64,000 bases of DNA from positions 1-64,000 of the forward strand of contig NZ_JAKLTS010000008.1 in the NCBI RefSeq assembly GCF_022012445.1, read 5' to 3'. Position numbers and translations under genes: made by a program. Positions within the stretch are counted from its first letter, which is position 1, and each line of letters opens with the position of its first letter. The notes beneath the pieces were generated by a model. That model had not been told where the DNA came from, searched no databases, and saw only the letters and a program-made list of their open reading frames with translations. Shown here in pieces: positions 60,463 to 64,000 of this stretch. The stretch comes from Massilia sp. TS11 (lineage in GTDB: Bacteria; Pseudomonadota; Gammaproteobacteria; Burkholderiales; Burkholderiaceae_D).

Positions 60463-60517
60463 TTGGTGACAAACGCCAGGCCTTCGACCACAATGGCTGG
60501 GTTGTCATCGGAGGAAT

Positions 60518-61303
60518 ATGCGTTTCTCTTTTGCCATTTTGGCAGCCTTGCTCTGCCTCCCGGCCGCGCGCGCGGCCGACCCGCCCTGCGGCGATATGTC
60601 GGTCGGCCTGTACGAATCGGGCCTGCTCTACTACCAGCATGACGGCCGCTGGAAAGGCATCAACAAGGACCTGCTCGACGAGCTGAGCAAGCGGACCGGC
60701 TGCAATTTCAAGACGGCCCTCGACTCGCGCGTGCGCATCTGGGCCGCGCTCGAGGCCGGCAATCTGGACATGACCGTCACCGCCCTGCGCACGCCCGAGC
60801 GGGAAAAATTCGTACGCATCATTCCCTACGTCAGCTCGCACAACTATGTCATGGTGCTCAAGGGCATGCCGCCCGAGACCCAGACGCCCGAGGGCTTTCT
60901 CAACAGCGAACTGCGGGTCGGCGTGGTCAAGGCCTTCCGCCACGGGCCCTTCTACGACGCCTGGCTCGAGCAGATGCGCGCACGCGGGCGCGTGTACGAG
61001 GCGGCCGACCTGCCCGGCCTGGTCAAGCTGATGCGCAACCAGCGCGTGCACGCGATCATCGGCCCGGCCGGCAACTGGACCTATATGCGCGACATGCATC
61101 TCGAGGGTCAGGTCAACCTGCTCAACTGGGCCGGCGAAGAGCGCCTGCTGGCCGGCCTGGCCGTGTCGCGCAAGCGCGTGCCCGAGGCCGACTACCAGCG
61201 CATGGCCCAGGCGATCGCCCAAATGCATGCGGACGGTACGCTCGAACGCATCTACCGCCGCTATGTGAACGCCGAGATGGCGCGCGACATGATCACTTTC
61301 TGA
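60518..61303 (+). CDS. Periplasmic solute-binding-like protein (family 3), first of tandem pair
   Basis: 261 residues, signal peptide AILAALLCLPAARA, strong GGAGGA upstream. Resembles amino-acid-type bacterial solute-binding proteins: GINKDLLDELSKRTGCNF near the N-terminus, then MTVTALRTPER, and FLNSELRVGVVKAFRHG. It is paralogous to the next gene along its whole length. No permease or ATPase gene is adjacent, so it may serve a distant transporter or a sensor. Confidence 0.85.
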   Translation: MRFSFAILAALLCLPAARAADPPCGDMSVGLYESGLLYYQHDGRWKGINKDLLDELSKRTGCNFKTALDSRVRIWAALEAGNLDMTVTALRTPEREKFVRIIPYVSSHNYVMVLKGMPPETQTPEGFLNSELRVGVVKAFRHGPFYDAWLEQMRARGRVYEAADLPGLVKLMRNQRVHAIIGPAGNWTYMRDMHLEGQVNLLNWAGEERLLAGLAVSRKRVPEADYQRMAQAIAQMHADGTLERIYRRYVNAEMARDMITF

Positions 61304-61379
61304 GTCCTGCTGTTATTTTTGTCTCGCCAAAATCGCGGACCTGCCCTAGAATTTTGCGATCATAAAAAAAGGGGACGCG

Positions 61380-62171
61380 ATGGCTCGGTTCGGCTTGGCA
61401 GCGGCACTGTGCTCCCTGGCCTTAGGCCAGGCGCATGCGGCCGCGCCCGCCTGCGGCGAGTTCGGTGTCGGCTACTACGAACACGGCGCCCTCTACTACC
61501 AGACCCGCAACGGCTGGGCCGGAATCGACAAGGACATCATCGAGGAACTGTCCCGGCGCACCGGCTGCCAGTTTCGCGGCCAGCTCGAATCGACGGTGCG
61601 CATCCAGACCGGGATGGAAGCGGGCCGTCTGGCCATGACCGTGTCCTCGATCCCCACGCCCGAACGCAACCAGTACGCACGCTCGGTTGTCTACATGAGC
61701 TCGCGCCACTACGCCGTGCTGAGCAAGATGGTGCCGCCGGCCGCGCGCACGATGGATGGTTTCCTCGCCAGCGATTACAAGGTCGGGGTCGTGCGCAATT
61801 TCCACCACAGCCCCACCTACGAAGCCTGGCTGGCCAATCTGCGCATCAAGGGGCGCGTGTACGAGGCGGCCGATATGCCGGCCCTGGTGCGCCTGCTCAA
61901 AGCCGGGCGCGTGCAGGCGCTGGTGCTGCTGCCGACCAACTGGCCGCTGCTGAAGGAGGCCGGTCTGCTCGAGCAGGTCCACCTGCTCGACTGGGCCGAA
62001 CCGCAGGAGCGCATCCGCGCCGGTTTGCTGCTGTCGCGTAAGCTGGTGCCCGAGGAGCGCGCCGAGCAGTTCCAGCAAGCCATCCTGGCCATGCGCAATG
62101 ATGGCACGCTGGAAGCGATTTTCCGCCGCCACCTCGGCCCCGAGCTCGCGCACGCGATGATCGGCTTCTGA
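61380..62171 (+). CDS. Periplasmic solute-binding-like protein (family 3), second of tandem pair
   Basis: 263 residues, signal peptide ending in ALGQAHA, with GGGGA upstream. Clear paralogue of the preceding gene: GIDKDIIEELSRRTGCQF, MTVSSIPTPER, RGRVYEAADMP (RGRVYEAADLP in the other), and both end with AxxMIxF. A TAGAAT -10-like box at 61347-61352 suggests its own promoter. Ligand unknown. Confidence 0.85.
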   Translation: MARFGLAAALCSLALGQAHAAAPACGEFGVGYYEHGALYYQTRNGWAGIDKDIIEELSRRTGCQFRGQLESTVRIQTGMEAGRLAMTVSSIPTPERNQYARSVVYMSSRHYAVLSKMVPPAARTMDGFLASDYKVGVVRNFHHSPTYEAWLANLRIKGRVYEAADMPALVRLLKAGRVQALVLLPTNWPLLKEAGLLEQVHLLDWAEPQERIRAGLLLSRKLVPEERAEQFQQAILAMRNDGTLEAIFRRHLGPELAHAMIGF

Positions 62172-62182
62172 AGTATGCACAC

Positions 62183-62217
62183 AATTGCCGCGATTTAGCG
62201 GCAGAATCGCGACAATT
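62183..62217. repeat. Interrupted hairpin between the second binding protein and the Kelch gene
   Basis: Arms AATTG-CC-GCGATT (62183-62195) and AATCGC-GA-CAATT (62205-62217) pair except at the two-base interruption; the loop is nine bases. It may be a terminator for the binding-protein genes or an operator for the next gene; the T-run is short (TTTAAT). Confidence 0.5.
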
Positions 62218-62283
62218 TAATACAGCCAAGCGCGTCGGAACGACCTACACTCGGTGCTTTGCCCTCATCAACAGAGCCCCCTT

Positions 62284-63675
62284 ATGGATCGACGTGAACT
62301 CCTGCGCGCCCTGGCCGCGCTTAGCCTGCCCGGCGCCCTGGTCGCCTGCGGCGGTGGCGGCGGCGCCCCCGTCCCGGCCCCGAGCCCGACCCCGCCCGCG
62401 CCCGGCGCGCCCAGCATCAGCGGCCTGAGCAGCGACAAGAGCAGCTACCAGGTCGGCGACAAGCCCAAGCTGACGGCCACCTTCAGCGGCGGCACTGGCC
62501 GCCTCGAGCCCGGTGCGATCGCCGTCACCAGCGGCGCCGCCGTCACCCTGCCGGCCCTGGCCACCAGCACGCGCTACCGCCTGATCGTCAGCAATGGCAG
62601 CCAGGAGGCCACGCGCGACATCGACCTGAGCGCCAGCTACCGCAACAGCTTCAGCACGATCGCCCTGCCGCTGGCCCGCTCGCAGCACGTGGCCGTCGCG
62701 ACGCCGAGCGGCACGGTGTACGTGGTCGGTGGCGAAGGCAAGCCCGGCATCAGTTTTGAAGTGCTGAGTTTCGACATGGCCAGCGAGAGCTTCCGCGTGG
62801 CCGGCAATCTGATGAGCGGCCGCACCCTGCACACGGCCAATCTGCTGCCCGATGGCAGCGTGCTGATCATCGGCGGCAGCCGCACCGTGTCGGGCACGCC
62901 GGTTGCCGAGCGCTTCGACCCGGTCAGCGGCACCGCGCGCGCGACCAGCGGCCAGCCCCAGACCAGCCGTACCTACCACACGGCCACCATGCTGGCCGAC
63001 GGCCGCGTGCTGATCGCCGGCGGCATCACCCAGGCCGGCCCCAGCCTGGCCACCAGCCTCGAGGTGTACGATCCGGCGACCGAGCGCTTCACCACCCTGC
63101 CCTTCGGCCTGCAGCAAAGCCGCTACGGCCACGTCTGCGTGGAGATCGGGCAAGGTCTGGTGATGCTCTACGGTGGTGCCATGATAGACGGCAAGCCGGC
63201 ACGCCCCGAAGTGATCGACTTCATCGGCAATGGCACGACCCTGCTCAATCCCTCGTTCGACAGTGGCGTGCGCCTGTACGCGAATGCCGTCAAACGCGCT
63301 GGCGCCGACTGGGCCGTGCTGGGCGGCGAGACCCTGATCGACAGCGCGCCGCTGCCGACCACGCTGAACATCGGCATCGGCGGCCTGATGCTGCAGCCCG
63401 GCCCCAGCCTGCTGAGCGCGCGCAGCCAGCACGCCAGCGCCACCCTCGGCGACGGCCGCGTGCTGATCACGGGCGGCACGGCCGACATCCTGTCGAAGGC
63501 CGTGGCCAGCACCGAGATCTACCACCCGACCCAGAGCACCGGCGTGGCGGGCCCGAACATGGCAACGGCGCGCATGATGCACAGCGCCACCGCCCTACCG
63601 AACGGCAAAGTGCTGATCATCGGCGGCGTCGGCACTGACCGGCTGGCCCTGCCCACCGCCGAGCTCTACAGCTAA
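62284..63675 (+). CDS. Kelch-type beta-propeller lipoprotein
   Basis: 463 residues from ATG 62284. Lipobox LVAC with Cys22, then a Gly and Pro/Ala linker, an Ig-like domain (about 50-125), and Kelch/galactose-oxidase-type repeats marked by HTANLLPDGSVLIIGG, HTATMLADGRVLIAGG, HASATLGDGRVLITGG and HSATALPNGKVLIIGG. Probably on the outer membrane; ligand or partner unknown. Confidence 0.87.
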   Translation: MDRRELLRALAALSLPGALVACGGGGGAPVPAPSPTPPAPGAPSISGLSSDKSSYQVGDKPKLTATFSGGTGRLEPGAIAVTSGAAVTLPALATSTRYRLIVSNGSQEATRDIDLSASYRNSFSTIALPLARSQHVAVATPSGTVYVVGGEGKPGISFEVLSFDMASESFRVAGNLMSGRTLHTANLLPDGSVLIIGGSRTVSGTPVAERFDPVSGTARATSGQPQTSRTYHTATMLADGRVLIAGGITQAGPSLATSLEVYDPATERFTTLPFGLQQSRYGHVCVEIGQGLVMLYGGAMIDGKPARPEVIDFIGNGTTLLNPSFDSGVRLYANAVKRAGADWAVLGGETLIDSAPLPTTLNIGIGGLMLQPGPSLLSARSQHASATLGDGRVLITGGTADILSKAVASTEIYHPTQSTGVAGPNMATARMMHSATALPNGKVLIIGGVGTDRLALPTAELYS

Positions 63676-63691
63676 AAAACCGCCCCCCAAA

Positions 63692-63747
63692 AAATGGGGT
63701 CTGACCCTGATTTATCCCAACGGAAAAATCAGGGTCAGACCCCATTT
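63692..63747. repeat. Inverted pair of GGGTCTGACCC-type repeats (copies D1, D2)
   Basis: D1 (63692-63713) and D2 (63726-63747) are exact reverse complements over 22 bases with a 12-base spacer. Compared with the pair at 7506, one base of the stem is changed in both arms so that pairing is kept (CCTG / CAGG). It lies 17 bases past the Kelch gene and could terminate it. D2 carries the tail GTTTGGGCGGAAATT. Confidence 0.9.
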
Positions 63748-63821
63748 GTTTGGGCGGAAATTTTTTGAGTGTTGGGCGTGGCGCTGCCGGGTGCCGGCCA
63801 GCGTGGCATTGGCCTCAAACA

Positions 63822-63843
63822 AAATGGGGTCTGACCCCATTTT
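63822..63843 (+). repeat. GGGGTCTGACCCC repeat, single copy D3
   Basis: Single copy, symmetric ends (AAATGGGG ... CCCCATTT), followed by the same GTTTGGGCGGAAA tail as copy D2. It lies 26 bases past the end of the leftward Sco1 gene. Confidence 0.85.
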
Positions 63844-63868
63844 GTTTGGGCGGAAAGTGTTGCGTGGG

Positions 63869-64000
63869 TCAGGACTGCTTGAGCAGGATTTTGAGGTCGT
63901 GCACGATCGGCGCGGCGCCCTGGCCGTGGCGCAGGAACAGGCGCGGCTTGCCCTTGGTGTCGAATACGAAGGAACCCGCCGTGTGGTCCATCGTATAGGT
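63869..64000 (-). CDS. Sco1/SenC-family protein, C-terminal fragment
   Basis: Only the last 43 residues are inside the window (from TYTMDHTAGSFVFD to HDLKILLKQS). The YTMDHTAG stretch, with the conserved His of the copper site, identifies the SCO family, copper chaperones for cytochrome oxidase assembly. The gene continues past the window edge. Confidence 0.85.
   Translation of the reverse strand, partial: TYTMDHTAGSFVFDTKGKPRLFLRHGQGAAPIVHDLKILLKQS

Overview
The window looks like a chromosomal core segment of a high-G+C betaproteobacterium of the Burkholderiales, most like the Oxalobacteraceae (Massilia, Duganella or Janthinobacterium type). This rests on gene order (an intact mraZ-to-ftsZ division and wall cluster followed by peroxiredoxin, lpxC, dciA, secA, argJ and pilBCD-coaE-zapD-yacG), on third codon positions that are almost always G or C, and on protein character. 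Genus is an inference; no rRNA or tRNA gene is present to fix it. About 60 protein genes and one RNA gene (RNase P RNA) are called, nearly without gaps.

Layout. 1-7 kb: a CNNM/CorC-type membrane protein, then the type IV pilus assembly operon pilB-pilC-pilD continuing into coaE, zapD and yacG. 7-14 kb: a small outer-membrane barrel gene, an acetyltransferase, a leftward operon argJ-ATPase-mutT-dadA with overlapping genes, and an orphan sensor kinase. 14-23 kb: a cytosolic copper-storage protein, an S9 peptidase, secA, then dciA and a DUF418 membrane protein divergent from secA, then lpxC, a DMT exporter and a peroxiredoxin. 23.8-40.9 kb: the complete dcw cluster transcribed leftwards (mraZ, rsmH, ftsL, ftsI, murE, murF, mraY, murD, ftsW, murG, murC, ddl, ftsQ, ftsA, ftsZ), preceded by four MraZ-type boxes and ended by a very large hairpin. 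41-45 kb: glpK, rnpB and a thiamine-diphosphate enzyme.

45-51 kb is the most interesting accessory region. A six-gene leftward operon (FAD oxidoreductase, DUF1365, cyclopropane-fatty-acid-synthase-like methyltransferase, chalcone-isomerase-like protein, short-chain dehydrogenase, NTF2-like protein) is divergent from a MerR-type regulator whose C-terminal part carries the residues of the adenosylcobalamin photoreceptors CarH/LitR (W-x9-EH and E-x-H-x-x-G). Three 16-bp copies of a TTTGTCCWGGACAAAT-like palindrome lie in and around the shared promoter region, spaced 53 and 55 bp apart. Together they suggest a light- and B12-controlled membrane-lipid modification system whose chemistry is not settled.

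51-64 kb: ftsY-ftsE-ftsX, rpoH preceded by a CIRCE heat-shock operator, a small DSRCP-motif exported protein overlapping a gamma-glutamyltransferase, a TerC/DUF475 membrane protein divergent from a LysR (NhaR-like) regulator, a second CNNM/CorC protein, two tandem paralogous periplasmic solute-binding-like proteins without a transporter, a Kelch-type lipoprotein and the C-terminal end of a Sco1/SenC protein cut by the window edge.

Dispersed through the intergenic spaces is a palindromic repeat with core GGGGTCTGACCCC (eight copies at four places), three times as inverted pairs. Other unexpected structure: a stretch of about 230 bp inside rsmH with codon use quite unlike its surroundings, and a nested palindrome in the AT-rich gap upstream of mraZ.
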